Shown: positions 16,225 through 25,697, counted from the stretch's first letter. The stretch is DNA of 64,000 nt from JAKPKF01 sp964536135 (GCA_964536135.1 CAZHVM010000002.1:1-64000), one strand, 5' to 3'. Numbers and translations: made by a program. Notes: a model not told the origin generated them from the sequence alone.

Positions 16225-17877
16225 ATGCCTCTCATAAGATACTCTATAAAAATAGCAGGACAGTCGGGACAAGGGATTAATACTGTAGGAATAATCATCT
16301 CGGAGATTCTTAATTCCATTGGATATACAACCTTTTCCTACAGAGAGTACCCATCTTTAATTAAAGGAGGAATCGCATCATACCAAATAGATTTCTCAAA
16401 CAAACAGATAAACTCCTCATCAAGATATTGCAATATTCTTTGTTCATTAGACAAAAACGCCTTGGAAGAATATCTCCCTTCATTGCGAAAAGATGGAATT
16501 ATAATTCACAATCTAAAAGACTACACAAAGGGAACACACATTAACTCAAAGCAGATACTCTTAGAGCTTAAAGCTCCAGGGATTATGGAAAACACAATAA
16601 TGATTGCCTTTATCTGTAAAATCTTGAATATTAAGCAAAATACCGTTGAAGAGCATATACTAAAATATTTCAAAGAAAAAAAGGTAGATCCAGAATTAGA
16701 AAAGAAATGTATTGAAAAAGGATACAGTATTGAATTTACAAAAAAGATTAAACTCCCTCCAACTCCATTTAGAATAACTCCTAAAAAAATACTAAATGGT
16801 AATGAAGCATTAGCCCTTGGAGCAATATCTTGTGGCATTCGTGCTTACTATGCATATCCCATGACTCCAATAACTGCGATATTTAAGTACATGCAAAAAC
16901 ATGGGTTAGAAAAAGGAGTATTACTTAAACAAGCAGAAAACGAAATTACAGCCGTTCTAATGGCATTAGGAAGCATGCATATGGGTACAAGAGCCTTAGT
17001 AGCCACCTCTGGTGGAGGATTTGACCTAATGACAGAGACCATATCATGTAGTGGTATGACAGAAACACCCCTTGTAGTTATTCTTGGTCAAAGAGCAGGA
17101 GCGAGCACAGGAGTCCCTACATGGAGTGGTAGCAGTGATCTAAATATTGCAGTTAAAGCTGGACATGGAGAGTATTCCAAAGCAGTTCTAGCCGTTAGTG
17201 ACATTGAATCGTCATATACCCTCATACAGAAAGCCTTTAATATGGCAGAAAAATACCAAATACCTGTCATTGTTTTAACAGAGAAACAAATTACAGAATC
17301 TCTCTTTACAGTAAGCAAACTACCAAACAATATCCCTGTCAGAAGATATCTCTCAGATATGACCTTCAGATATAACATAACCGACTCGGGCATATCTCCA
17401 AGAAGAATTCCAACCTTTGACAAACAGCCATACCTTTCAACAAGTGATGAACACAATGAAAAAGGAGAAAGCACAGAAAACAGTAAAGAAATTAAACAAA
17501 TGTCAGAGAAAAGAATGAGAAAAATGAAATCTCTGGAGAAAGAACTTCCACAACCCATACTTTTCAATCCACACAAATCTGAAACAATCTTTGTAGGGTG
17601 GGGAAGTGTAAAAAATACAGTCTTAGATTTAGTATCACAAGGTGAAGACATTGGTTACCTTCATTACGAATATCTCTTTCCACTTAAAACAGAGTTACTT
17701 CGTACATTAATTAAACGTGGTAAAAAAATAATCCTAATTGAAAACAATCAAACAGGACAGCTAGCCGAAATGCTGAAAGAGAAAACAGGTTACCAATTCA
17801 AAAAAAGGATACTTAAATACGATGGTAGACCATTTTTTGTAGAAGATATATTAGAATATTTAAAGAATGAAAAATAG
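16225..17877 (+). CDS. 2-oxoacid:ferredoxin oxidoreductase, fused gamma-alpha subunit
   Basis: Subunit of the enzyme that converts a 2-oxoacid plus CoA to acyl-CoA and CO2 while reducing ferredoxin. The 550 residues comprise an N-terminal gamma domain (about 1-180, starting IAGQSGQGINTVG) and an alpha domain (about 190-550) with YAYPMTPIT, KQAENEITA and the pyrimidine-binding segment TSGGGFDLMTE. The gamma-alpha fusion is typical of KorA/OorA-like enzymes. It overlaps the beta gene by 11 nt. Which oxoacid is used (pyruvate, 2-oxoglutarate, branched) is not readable from sequence. Confidence 0.9.
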   Translation: MPLIRYSIKIAGQSGQGINTVGIIISEILNSIGYTTFSYREYPSLIKGGIASYQIDFSNKQINSSSRYCNILCSLDKNALEEYLPSLRKDGIIIHNLKDYTKGTHINSKQILLELKAPGIMENTIMIAFICKILNIKQNTVEEHILKYFKEKKVDPELEKKCIEKGYSIEFTKKIKLPPTPFRITPKKILNGNEALALGAISCGIRAYYAYPMTPITAIFKYMQKHGLEKGVLLKQAENEITAVLMALGSMHMGTRALVATSGGGFDLMTETISCSGMTETPLVVILGQRAGASTGVPTWSGSSDLNIAVKAGHGEYSKAVLAVSDIESSYTLIQKAFNMAEKYQIPVIVLTEKQITESLFTVSKLPNNIPVRRYLSDMTFRYNITDSGISPRRIPTFDKQPYLSTSDEHNEKGESTENSKEIKQMSEKRMRKMKSLEKELPQPILFNPHKSETIFVGWGSVKNTVLDLVSQGEDIGYLHYEYLFPLKTELLRTLIKRGKKIILIENNQTGQLAEMLKEKTGYQFKKRILKYDGRPFFVEDILEYLKNEK

Positions 17878-18694
17878 TTTTGATAGTGAAAAATTACCCA
17901 CATGGTGCCCTGGATGTGGAAACTTTATCATACATGCATCCCTTAAAATGGCACTAGAAAGTTTAAATATTAAACCATCTCAGACCTTCATATCCTTCGA
18001 CATAGGATGTAATGGTAATGGTGCGGATGTAATTAATACATATGCATTTAAAGGATTACACGGGAGATCCATACCACTTGCTGTAGGTGCACATCTTGCA
18101 AACAGGAAATACACAGTAATTGCAGATATTGGCGACGGGGGATGTCTACATGAGGGATTAGACCACTTACTTCATGCAGTTAGATCTAACTACGACATAA
18201 CTATTCTAATACACAACAACCAGAACTTTGCCCTTACAACTGGTCAAGCAACTGCAACAACACAAAAAGATAAATCCGTCCCAGGATTTCCAGATGGAAA
18301 ACCAGAAGGAAGTATTAACATCGGACGACTTTGTCTTAGTTTAAACGCCTCTTTCTTTGCAAGAGGTTACTCCGCAGATCCACAACAATTAACAGAAATA
18401 CTCAAAGAGGGAATAAAACACAAAGGATGTTCAATCATTGAGATATTGCAAATATGTCCTACATACAATCCACAATCCTCCCCGCAGTGGTACAATGAAA
18501 GAGTAAAAAAAGTAGAAACAGTTAACGATATACAAAAAGCTAGACAATTAGTAGAAGTAACTGACCAAAACATAGCAACGGGGGTAATTTACAAAAATAG
18601 TAAATTACCAACATACTACGACTCTCTACCAAACAGAAAAGAGACAAAGACAGAGCTAGTAGAGGAAGTTAAAGAATATAATATTAAAATCTAG
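17867..18694 (+). CDS. 2-oxoacid:ferredoxin oxidoreductase, beta subunit
   Basis: Thiamine-diphosphate and [4Fe-4S] subunit, 275 residues. Cluster ligands are visible: Cys14 and Cys17 in WCPGCGN, Cys48 in IGCNGNG and Cys197 in LQICPTYNP. The ThDP motif starts GDGG (about 89-92) and continues to HNNQNFALTTGQ. The GDGG with following CLHEG differs a little from the usual GDGD. With the preceding gamma-alpha subunit it forms a complete minimal enzyme; no separate delta (ferredoxin) subunit gene is present, so a free ferredoxin is needed. Confidence 0.92.
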   Translation: MKNSFDSEKLPTWCPGCGNFIIHASLKMALESLNIKPSQTFISFDIGCNGNGADVINTYAFKGLHGRSIPLAVGAHLANRKYTVIADIGDGGCLHEGLDHLLHAVRSNYDITILIHNNQNFALTTGQATATTQKDKSVPGFPDGKPEGSINIGRLCLSLNASFFARGYSADPQQLTEILKEGIKHKGCSIIEILQICPTYNPQSSPQWYNERVKKVETVNDIQKARQLVEVTDQNIATGVIYKNSKLPTYYDSLPNRKETKTELVEEVKEYNIKI

Positions 18695-18697
18695 AAA

Positions 18698-20806
18698 ATG
18701 GAAAATTCGTCATTAAATCCTAAATCAATTGCGATTATTGGTGCTTCAACAGATTCTGAAAAAATCGCTTCCGTTATACTTAGAAATGTAATTGAAGGTG
18801 GATTCAATGGAAAAATATACCCAATTAATCCCAAATACGAAGAGATACAGGGTAGAAAAACATACCCGACAATTCTTGAGATTGAAGATTCCATCGATCT
18901 TGTCTGTATAGCCATACCATACCAGTTTGTAGATGAAGTAGTAGACCAATGTATTGAGAAGAAAGTCAAAACCGTTGTAATAATCTCTGCTGGATTTAAA
19001 GAAACAGGTGAAGAAGGGAAAAAATTAGAGAAAAGTATTACACAAAAATTAAAAGGTGCCGGAATTAGATTACTAGGACCAAATTGTTTAGGCTTTATAA
19101 ATAACAGAGCAAAACTCAACCTCTCATTTGCAAGAGAAAATCCTGGAGAAGGAAATATTGCTTTCATATCTCAATCAGGGGCATTCTGTACAGCAATTCT
19201 AGACATGGCATGTGAGAAAGGATTAGGTTTCTCCCATGTAATATCCCTTGGAAACAAAGCAGACATTCATGAAAATGAATTAATGTCTCAACTTTTTGCA
19301 GACAGTAATGTCAAAGCCTTGGCTCTCTATTTAGAAGAATTTAAAGATGGAAAAGAATTTATATATCTCTCTCAGAAAGCCAAAAAGCCAATCCTTCTAA
19401 TAGCTCCAGGAAGCTCTGAAGAAGCTAAACTTGCCATTTCTTCTCACACAGGTGCTCTAGCCTCATCATACGACACAACTGTAGCTGCAGTAAGAAAAGG
19501 GAACATCATCCTTGCAGAAAATTCAGAAGAGCTTTTCAAATTAATAACTTTAATAAATATAAATGCTATTCCTAAGGGAAATAAAATTGCAATAATAACA
19601 AATGCTGGAGGACCAGCAATTATAGCAACAGACATGGTTGAAAAAGAGGGACTTGAACTAACAGAAATCGGGGAAAAAACTAAACAGAACCTTCTCAAAG
19701 CTCTTCCAAGAGAATCAAGCATTAAAAACCCAGTAGACATACTTGGAGATGCTAAAAGCGATAGATATGAATTAGCAATTAAAACCGTTTTGGAAGAGAA
19801 AGATGCAGATTCCATCCTTGTCATCCTTACTCCACAGCTAATTACGGAAATAGAGGGTACTGCACAAAAGATTGTAGAGATATCTAAAACAGAATCAAAA
19901 CCAATATACAGTTGTTTTTTAGGAGGCAAAGATATCAAGGCGGGATTTAGAATTCTAGATCTTAACAATGTACCTTCCTTCAATGACATACAAGAAGCTG
20001 TACATCTCATCAAAAAGCTCTCAGTTTTTGAAGAAGAAAAGGATAATAAAAAAATTGTAGAAGCAAGTAGCTTTAAGAAAAGGGGTAGATATACAAAACA
20101 AATTAAAAGATTACTTAAAGATGACACTGTCGTGATAGTCCCAGATGAACTCGCCATATCTATGATGAAAGAATTTAAAATAGATATACCAAATGAGCTT
20201 GTAACAGGAAGCATTGAAGAGGCTATAAATTTTGCAGCAATTAATTTTCCTGTAGCTATAAAAGCAACTGCTGAGGAATTCGAGCATAAGACTGACTTTA
20301 AAGCCATATATCTAGATATTAGAACGATAACAGAGTTCGAGGAGAAATTTGAAGAACTAAAAAACACGATTGAAAAAGTAACAGGCAAACAATCTCCCAA
20401 CATACTTGTACAGGAAATGATAGAAGGAAAGCTCGAATTTTTCATTGGTACAAATAGAGAAGGTAACTCAGATATATATGAAAAAGATGGCCTTGGTTTT
20501 GGTCATCTCCTAGCGATAGGACAAGGAGGAATATATACAGAGGTTTACAAAGATATTAAGCACATACTACTACCTGAAAGTTTAGAGAATATTAATAGTA
20601 TACTAAACGAAACAAAAGTTTCGAAAATTATAGATGGATACAGAGGAAAGCCAAAATTAGCAAGAGAAAAGCTACTAGATTTGATGATGAAATTACAAAA
20701 GATGTTAATATCATATCCCCAAATTGTCTCTATGGACATAAACCCTGTTATGCTAACAGAAAAAAGAGCAGTTGTAGTAGATATAAAATTGTATATTAAA
20801 GAGTAA
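18698..20806 (+). CDS. Acyl/acetyl-CoA synthetase (ADP-forming), fused alpha-beta
   Basis: Makes ATP from acyl-CoA, ADP and phosphate, releasing the free acid. The 702 residues contain the CoA-binding Rossmann domain (IAIIGAST, about 9-16), succinyl-CoA-ligase-like domains with LLGPNCLG (about 126-133) and the SSHTGALA stretch with the probable phospho-His (about 248-255), and a C-terminal ATP-grasp beta domain (about 475-700) with PVAIKATAEE and DINPVML. Three nt after the beta subunit of the oxidoreductase, so both steps of oxoacid fermentation are one unit. Fused alpha-beta forms are common in anaerobes. Confidence 0.92.
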   Translation: MENSSLNPKSIAIIGASTDSEKIASVILRNVIEGGFNGKIYPINPKYEEIQGRKTYPTILEIEDSIDLVCIAIPYQFVDEVVDQCIEKKVKTVVIISAGFKETGEEGKKLEKSITQKLKGAGIRLLGPNCLGFINNRAKLNLSFARENPGEGNIAFISQSGAFCTAILDMACEKGLGFSHVISLGNKADIHENELMSQLFADSNVKALALYLEEFKDGKEFIYLSQKAKKPILLIAPGSSEEAKLAISSHTGALASSYDTTVAAVRKGNIILAENSEELFKLITLININAIPKGNKIAIITNAGGPAIIATDMVEKEGLELTEIGEKTKQNLLKALPRESSIKNPVDILGDAKSDRYELAIKTVLEEKDADSILVILTPQLITEIEGTAQKIVEISKTESKPIYSCFLGGKDIKAGFRILDLNNVPSFNDIQEAVHLIKKLSVFEEEKDNKKIVEASSFKKRGRYTKQIKRLLKDDTVVIVPDELAISMMKEFKIDIPNELVTGSIEEAINFAAINFPVAIKATAEEFEHKTDFKAIYLDIRTITEFEEKFEELKNTIEKVTGKQSPNILVQEMIEGKLEFFIGTNREGNSDIYEKDGLGFGHLLAIGQGGIYTEVYKDIKHILLPESLENINSILNETKVSKIIDGYRGKPKLAREKLLDLMMKLQKMLISYPQIVSMDINPVMLTEKRAVVVDIKLYIKE

Positions 20807-20814
20807 TCTGCTTA

Positions 20815-21666
20815 TTAAAACTTTCTTCCGAAATCAATGCCTTCAGCATCTACCTTAATACCAGCTTTGCCTAAGTCTTTCTCATATCTCCTTGCATAAT
20901 CCCTGTACTGTATTACTCTTTTTCTTCTCTCTTTCACACTTCTATGCCCAATCATTCCTGGGCCATTAATACAGCCCCCATTACAATTCAAAATATCTAA
21001 AAATTTATAACTCTTGTACATTCCATCTTTAAATCCCTCAAGTATCTTCATAATGTCATTTAAGCCCTCCATTACAAGAATATCTTTCTTCTTTAAAATA
21101 TCGCTGTAGTTAAGAGTAGAAGACAGCCCTCCAGATATTGGATATATTTTTGTGTAATCATTGTAAAATTTGTCAAAAGTTACACAATATTTAGAATCTA
21201 CTACCTTCTCTGGGATATTCTTCTCTTTAAATAATCTTTCCAGCTCTTCAAAGGTAAGGACCTCATCAACAGTATCAATCTCTCCAGCTTCCAACTTCTT
21301 AGTTACACAAGGGCCAATAAACACCTTCTTGTATTCAGGATAGAACTTGTCACATATCAGAGCCATGGCACCCATAGGTGAAAGAACAGGGACTAAATTA
21401 TCAACTAACTCTGGATATTTAACTCGAATGAAATTTACTAGAGTAGGACATGGAGTAGATATCCAAGTTTTTTTTTCTCCCTTTTCAATGCTACTTTTTA
21501 GTATTTCGTAGTAAGCATGGTTAACCATCTTAGCTCCAAACGTTAATTCTAAAACCTTCTCAAACCCTAACATTCTTAATCTATATATAACCTCCGGATA
21601 TTCAAACTCCGAAACAAAAGAAGGAGCAAGTAAGCATAAATATCTCGAAGTTGGTTGAAATTCCAT
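20815..21666 (-). CDS. [FeFe]-hydrogenase H-domain-like protein lacking the proton-relay Cys
   Basis: 283 residues corresponding to the catalytic (H-cluster) domain only. It begins near the APSF segment; the N-terminal ferredoxin-like domains of full enzymes are missing. Motif 1 reads STPCPTL, where active enzymes have TSCCP: the cluster-ligand Cys is kept but the preceding proton-transfer Cys is Pro. Motif 2 is GPCVTKK (Met replaced by Gly). Motif 3, CNGGCINGPG, keeps both Cys. So an H-cluster or a plain 4Fe-4S cluster may bind, but fast H2 catalysis is doubtful; sensory-type proteins have related losses. I use the ATG at 21666, with a TATATT box 5 nt upstream. Ends 8 nt from the convergent acyl-CoA synthetase. 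No hydE/F/G in the window. Confidence 0.8.
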   Translation of the reverse strand: MEFQPTSRYLCLLAPSFVSEFEYPEVIYRLRMLGFEKVLELTFGAKMVNHAYYEILKSSIEKGEKKTWISTPCPTLVNFIRVKYPELVDNLVPVLSPMGAMALICDKFYPEYKKVFIGPCVTKKLEAGEIDTVDEVLTFEELERLFKEKNIPEKVVDSKYCVTFDKFYNDYTKIYPISGGLSSTLNYSDILKKKDILVMEGLNDIMKILEGFKDGMYKSYKFLDILNCNGGCINGPGMIGHRSVKERRKRVIQYRDYARRYEKDLGKAGIKVDAEGIDFGRKF

Positions 21667-21671
21667 ATTTA

Positions 21672-21677
21672 AATATA
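21672..21677 (-). promoter_or_regulatory. -10-like box 5 nt from the hydrogenase-like gene start
   Basis: TATATT on the minus strand, 5 nt before the ATG at 21666, consistent with a leaderless transcript. Confidence 0.5.
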
Positions 21678-21754
21678 CTACAAAGCGAATTGCATAGGAC
21701 AAGTTAATAAGCTATAGGACTTGAGTTCATAAATTTATTAAAATAGACTGAAGT

Positions 21755-22267
21755 ATGATTCTACTAAACAAACAATTTGAAATACTAAAATTAGAAAAAT
21801 TCCAATTAGTAATTACATACTCTTTAACTATTCTCCTTCCCCTTCTCATACCTAAGCCTCAAATACTCCTAGGGACATTAATAAACGCTCTCTTCATATT
21901 CTCTGTAACACGCTTTGGATTAAAAAGAACAATTCCCTTACTCCTCGTTCCTTCAATCCTTTCATATACACAAGGATTACTCTTCGGTTCGTCTACAATC
22001 TTTTTACTTTATCTTATTCCTTTCATTACAATTTCTAATTTTGCCTTGATATATCTTTACAGTAAAATCAAGCTTCCATATGTAAATATTTTAATTTCTG
22101 CAAGCATTAAAGCGCTAATTCTTTACTGTGCAGTTCTTCTTTTGATGAAACTAACAAATATGCCAGGAGCTTTCCTTCAAGCAATGGGAATGATACAGTT
22201 CATAACTGCCATACTTGGTTCCACACTAGTAACTTTTCTACTAAGGAAACCTAAATCAAACCTTTAA
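21755..22267 (+). CDS. Polytopic membrane protein (possibly ECF-transporter S component)
   Basis: 170 residues with about five hydrophobic segments (near 20-33, 38-52, 60-72, 78-103 and 110-160). The size, the hydrophobic pattern and the final basic tail (LLRKPKSNL) resemble small substrate-binding S components of ECF vitamin transporters, but I see no diagnostic motif, so the substrate and even the family are uncertain. It is divergent from the hydrogenase-like gene. Its 3' end overlaps the convergent alkylation-repair gene by 17 nt. No Shine-Dalgarno sequence. Confidence 0.55.
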   Translation: MILLNKQFEILKLEKFQLVITYSLTILLPLLIPKPQILLGTLINALFIFSVTRFGLKRTIPLLLVPSILSYTQGLLFGSSTIFLLYLIPFITISNFALIYLYSKIKLPYVNILISASIKALILYCAVLLLMKLTNMPGAFLQAMGMIQFITAILGSTLVTFLLRKPKSNL

Positions 22268-22958
22268 GATACCTCTGCCTTTCTCCTTCCTCAAACCTTT
22301 CGATAGCATACCTTAACATAGTTCTAGGCATTTTTTTGTAATATTTTTTTAAAAATTCTTCCTCAACATCTTGGTCTTTTTTACCAATCTCTCTTAACAT
22401 CCATCCCACAGCTTTGTGGATTAAATCATGTTTATGATTAAGCAATATCTTCGCAATTTTTAAAGTATCTTCAAAGTCATTATTTCTAGTAAATGAAAAT
22501 GTGGAAATAATAGCGACTCTCTGCTTCCATAAATCATTACTTTTTGCTAATTCATAAAGAATTGTTCGATCTTTCTCCTTGAGATACTCTCCAACGATAT
22601 TCGGAGCAGAGAGATCTACCAAATCCCAATTATTTACATATCTTAAATTCTTAATATACAGATTAAAAATGTCATTTCTTTTTGCATCATCTGACTTCTT
22701 CCACATATATGTCAGTATCAGGAGTCCAAACAATCTGTATTCATGAATTTTGTTTTGGACAAAATACTCAGCATTTTTTAGAGTCATTTCCTCAAAATGT
22801 CTCTTACATATATCTCTAATTTCTGGAACTGTTATACCTACAAAAATATCTCCCTCACCATACTCTCCCTTACCTGTTTTAAAAAATCTTTGGGATATTT
22901 CTTTCTTTTCTTTTCTAGATACAGTTTTTAACTCTTCAATAATTTTTTCTTTTAACAT
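22251..22958 (-). CDS. DNA alkylation repair protein (AlkD-like HEAT-repeat glycosylase)
   Basis: 235 residues from the ATG at 22958 (MLKEKIIEEL). It is all-helical with HEAT-like repeats and the AlkD signatures GITVPEIRDI (about 43-52), NWDLVDLSAP with the catalytic-type Asp (about 115-124), and KAVGWMLREIGKKD (about 180-193). The family removes alkylated bases such as 3- and 7-methyl purines. The open frame extends to 23027, but its first 23 residues are not family-like and would run toward the ribozyme region. The 3' end overlaps the convergent membrane-protein gene. Confidence 0.88.
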   Translation of the reverse strand: MLKEKIIEELKTVSRKEKKEISQRFFKTGKGEYGEGDIFVGITVPEIRDICKRHFEEMTLKNAEYFVQNKIHEYRLFGLLILTYMWKKSDDAKRNDIFNLYIKNLRYVNNWDLVDLSAPNIVGEYLKEKDRTILYELAKSNDLWKQRVAIISTFSFTRNNDFEDTLKIAKILLNHKHDLIHKAVGWMLREIGKKDQDVEEEFLKKYYKKMPRTMLRYAIERFEEGERQRYLKGLI

Positions 22959-23035
22959 ACCAAATGGTACCAAAGAATGTCTCTCTTGACCATATAAGAT
23001 ATTAATGTAACATATATATGGGTACATAATTTAAA

Positions 23036-23156
23036 AGCGACTGGGCATACATTGCTACGAGGAAGGAGTAATTCGAAGAATCAGCGGGTACTCCTAGGTT
23101 CCGTTATGAGCCTTAAGATTAATCTCAAATAAACAAAGGACTAATCATTAATACCC
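23036..23156 (+). ncRNA. glmS ribozyme (glucosamine-6-phosphate-activated self-cleaving riboswitch)
   Basis: Directly upstream of glmS. It matches the conserved core I know from Bacillus: a cleavage-site-like A|GCG (23036/23037), the block ACGAGGA (23057-23063), a stem AGGAGTA/TACTCCT (7 bp perfect), TCAGCGGGTACTCC in place of the Bacillus TCGGCGGATGCCTCC, then GAGCC, TTAAG, TCTCAAAT and AACAAAGG in the same order as the 3' domain. A short P1 (GGCA/TGCT) closes the 5' part. When GlcN6P accumulates the RNA cleaves itself and the glmS mRNA is degraded, in species where it was studied. Exact ends are approximate. Confidence 0.85.
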
Positions 23157-23186
23157 ACATAGAAATAAATTGTTAAAACTACGCTT

Positions 23187-24959
23187 ATGTGTGGGGTATT
23201 TGGATACACCGGCAAACAAACTGCCAATGATTTGGTATTTCAAGGGTTGAAAAGATTAGAATACAGAGGATATGATTCTTGGGGGATTGCTGTTAATGAC
23301 AAACAACACATCCAAGTATTTAAAACCGTAGGAGAGATAACTGATAGAAAGGAATTAAGGAAACTGCCATCTGTAAATACAGCCATAGGACATACAAGAT
23401 GGGCTACACATGGTGGAGTAACTACAACCAATGCACATCCACATAACAGTGAGAATCAATTTTTCACCCTTGTTCAAAATGGAATAGTCGAAAACTATTC
23501 TGAACTAAAAAAATCCCTTGAAGAAAAGGGATATACCTTTAAAACACAGACAGATACTGAAGTAATCGTAAAGCTTATAGAGAATGAACAAAAGATTAAA
23601 AAACCCTTTAAAGCTTGTATTACCAAAGCCTTTCGCTTACTCAAAGGTAGAAATACCATCGTTATCCTTACAAAAGATAATGACATCTATGCCATAAGGA
23701 ATGGCTCCCCCCTTGTCATAGGGAAATCCAAGGATGGAATATTCCTTGCTTCAGATGCTCTCTCTTTCTCTCCTCATACAAATAAGGTCATACTTCTAGA
23801 TGACCATGACTTTGTACATATATCTAACGGAAAGATTGAAATTACAAATATCCTTTCTAAAAAGAAGAAAGAGGTAAAAATACATGTTCTTAAAAACAAA
23901 TATGTAGATATTAACAAAGGTAAATATGCCCACTACATGCTCAAAGAAATCATTGAACAACAAAACACAATCATTAATGCCACACAATATACCAAGAAAG
24001 AGCTTAAACCCATAGTAGAGGACATTAAAAAGGCTCACAGAGTGTATGTAGTAGGAGCTGGTACTGCCGGTTTTGCTGCGGGACAGATAGCATACTTTTT
24101 AAGAAATATATCTGGTATAGATGCACAGGATGTAAAAAGCTACGAATTTAAATCGTATGTAAATATCCTTTCAAGCAAAGATTTGGTAATTGCGGTATCT
24201 CAAAGTGGAGAAACAGCAGATACAATCGAGGTATTGGAGATAGCTAAAAAGAAAAGATGTAAGATTGCCAGCATTGTAAATATGCTTGGTACTACAATAT
24301 CTAGGATGTCCAATCACCAGTATTTTACTAATGCAGGTCCAGAAATATGTGTAGCTTCTACAAAGGTTTTTACCTCACAGTGTAGTTGGGGATATCTACT
24401 TTCCAAGACAATTGTGAATGAATATGACCAAGCCCAAAAAGATATTGCAACTCTCTCAATTAAGTTAGGAAAATTTCTTCACGAAGACACTTACAAGAAT
24501 ATTAAGAAAATTGCTAAACAGATTAAGAGAAGTGAACATCTGTTTGTACTTGGTAAGGGAAACAATGCAAACATATCTCTAGAGGGTGCACTAAAAATTA
24601 AAGAGATCTCCTACAAACACATAGAGGGATTCATGGCAGGAGAACTTAAACACGGGGTCATAGCTCTCGTAGAGAAGGGGACTCCTGTATTTGGAATAAT
24701 CTCAGATGACCAAGATAGCAAAGATATGGTTTCAAGTATGGAGCAGGTTAAAGCAAGGGGAGCGTTAACCATAGGAATAGGGGAAAAGAAATTTAATAGT
24801 AATCTTTTTGACTTTTTCATCCCAACTCCTCAGATAAATGGTCTCTCAGGATTATCTAATGTGATTGCATTTCAGCTCATTTCATATTTTCTTTCTGTAG
24901 AGTTAGGAAATAATATAGATAAACCAAGGAATTTAGCAAAATCTGTAACTGTAAAATAA
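23187..24959 (+). CDS. glmS: Glutamine--fructose-6-phosphate aminotransferase (isomerizing)
   Basis: Makes glucosamine-6-phosphate from fructose-6-phosphate and glutamine, the entry to peptidoglycan and amino-sugar synthesis. 590 residues, close to the usual size. The N-terminal glutaminase has Cys2 (MCGVFGYTG) and GHTRWATHG; two SIS domains follow with VAVSQSGETADT and GKGNNANISLEGALK. The C-terminus ends PRNLAKSVTVK as in the family. A glmS ribozyme lies in the 5' leader (23036-23156), so product feedback on mRNA stability is likely. Followed by two membrane-anchored proteins on the same strand. Confidence 0.97.
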   Translation: MCGVFGYTGKQTANDLVFQGLKRLEYRGYDSWGIAVNDKQHIQVFKTVGEITDRKELRKLPSVNTAIGHTRWATHGGVTTTNAHPHNSENQFFTLVQNGIVENYSELKKSLEEKGYTFKTQTDTEVIVKLIENEQKIKKPFKACITKAFRLLKGRNTIVILTKDNDIYAIRNGSPLVIGKSKDGIFLASDALSFSPHTNKVILLDDHDFVHISNGKIEITNILSKKKKEVKIHVLKNKYVDINKGKYAHYMLKEIIEQQNTIINATQYTKKELKPIVEDIKKAHRVYVVGAGTAGFAAGQIAYFLRNISGIDAQDVKSYEFKSYVNILSSKDLVIAVSQSGETADTIEVLEIAKKKRCKIASIVNMLGTTISRMSNHQYFTNAGPEICVASTKVFTSQCSWGYLLSKTIVNEYDQAQKDIATLSIKLGKFLHEDTYKNIKKIAKQIKRSEHLFVLGKGNNANISLEGALKIKEISYKHIEGFMAGELKHGVIALVEKGTPVFGIISDDQDSKDMVSSMEQVKARGALTIGIGEKKFNSNLFDFFIPTPQINGLSGLSNVIAFQLISYFLSVELGNNIDKPRNLAKSVTVK

Positions 24960-24998
24960 TTTGATATACAATATTGAATAACTTTACCGAATATATAA

Positions 24999-25697
24999 AT
25001 GGAAGATGCTAAACTACCCGTTGAGGAAACTCCAAAAGTAGAAAATGATAGACCTGTTGGAGCTACTGTTGAGGTTAAACCTAAAAAGAAAGCTAGTGGA
25101 TGTCTAATTGTGTTTCTAATTTTCCTTGGACTTCTGCTCCTGTTAATTGGTGGAGCATATTTGGGGTACAGAAAGATTAGTAAGGATTTAAGAACACAGG
25201 TAGATTTAGAAGTTAAATATACCACTAAAGATACTTTAAATCTCGATTCTTTAGTGACAATAACGCCAGAGAATTATCTAGATATTAAGGACGGTATAGA
25301 CATTAGTTTAACAAGTGCACAAGTGACTGCTATGTTGAATGCACAGTCTGTAAGTCCTACATTTTCTAATACACAGATTAAATTTAACAAAGATAATTTA
25401 GAGGTTTCTACTTTAGCTAAATTTGAATTGTCCGAAGAGAAGCTTTTTAATGTTCCGCTGTATGTATCTGCAGATGTAGAAGGAGTTACGAAGGAAAGCT
25501 TGAAGCTAAAGATTAAAGATATAAAGATTGGTCTTTTACAATTACCGAACTGGATACAGGAGAGGTTAACTGCAACAGAAGAGGAGTGGCTGGAAGGAAT
25601 TATTCTTGAGAATTTGTCTTCTTTTGACTTTAAGAGTATTAAACTTACCAATGGCCGGGTAGATATAGAGAAACTACTTTTAGATGATTTAAGATAG
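24999..25697 (+). CDS. Single-span membrane protein, unknown
   Basis: Not recognised. 232 residues: a charged, Pro-rich N-terminus (about 1-32), a Gly/Leu-rich transmembrane helix (about 36-57), and an external domain of about 170 residues, probably beta-rich, with no Cys. The layout (short inside tail, one helix, external domain) fits a bitopic envelope protein. The next gene starts one base after the stop and is also membrane-anchored, so they are likely co-transcribed. No Shine-Dalgarno sequence. Confidence 0.6.
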   Translation: MEDAKLPVEETPKVENDRPVGATVEVKPKKKASGCLIVFLIFLGLLLLLIGGAYLGYRKISKDLRTQVDLEVKYTTKDTLNLDSLVTITPENYLDIKDGIDISLTSAQVTAMLNAQSVSPTFSNTQIKFNKDNLEVSTLAKFELSEEKLFNVPLYVSADVEGVTKESLKLKIKDIKIGLLQLPNWIQERLTATEEEWLEGIILENLSSFDFKSIKLTNGRVDIEKLLLDDLR

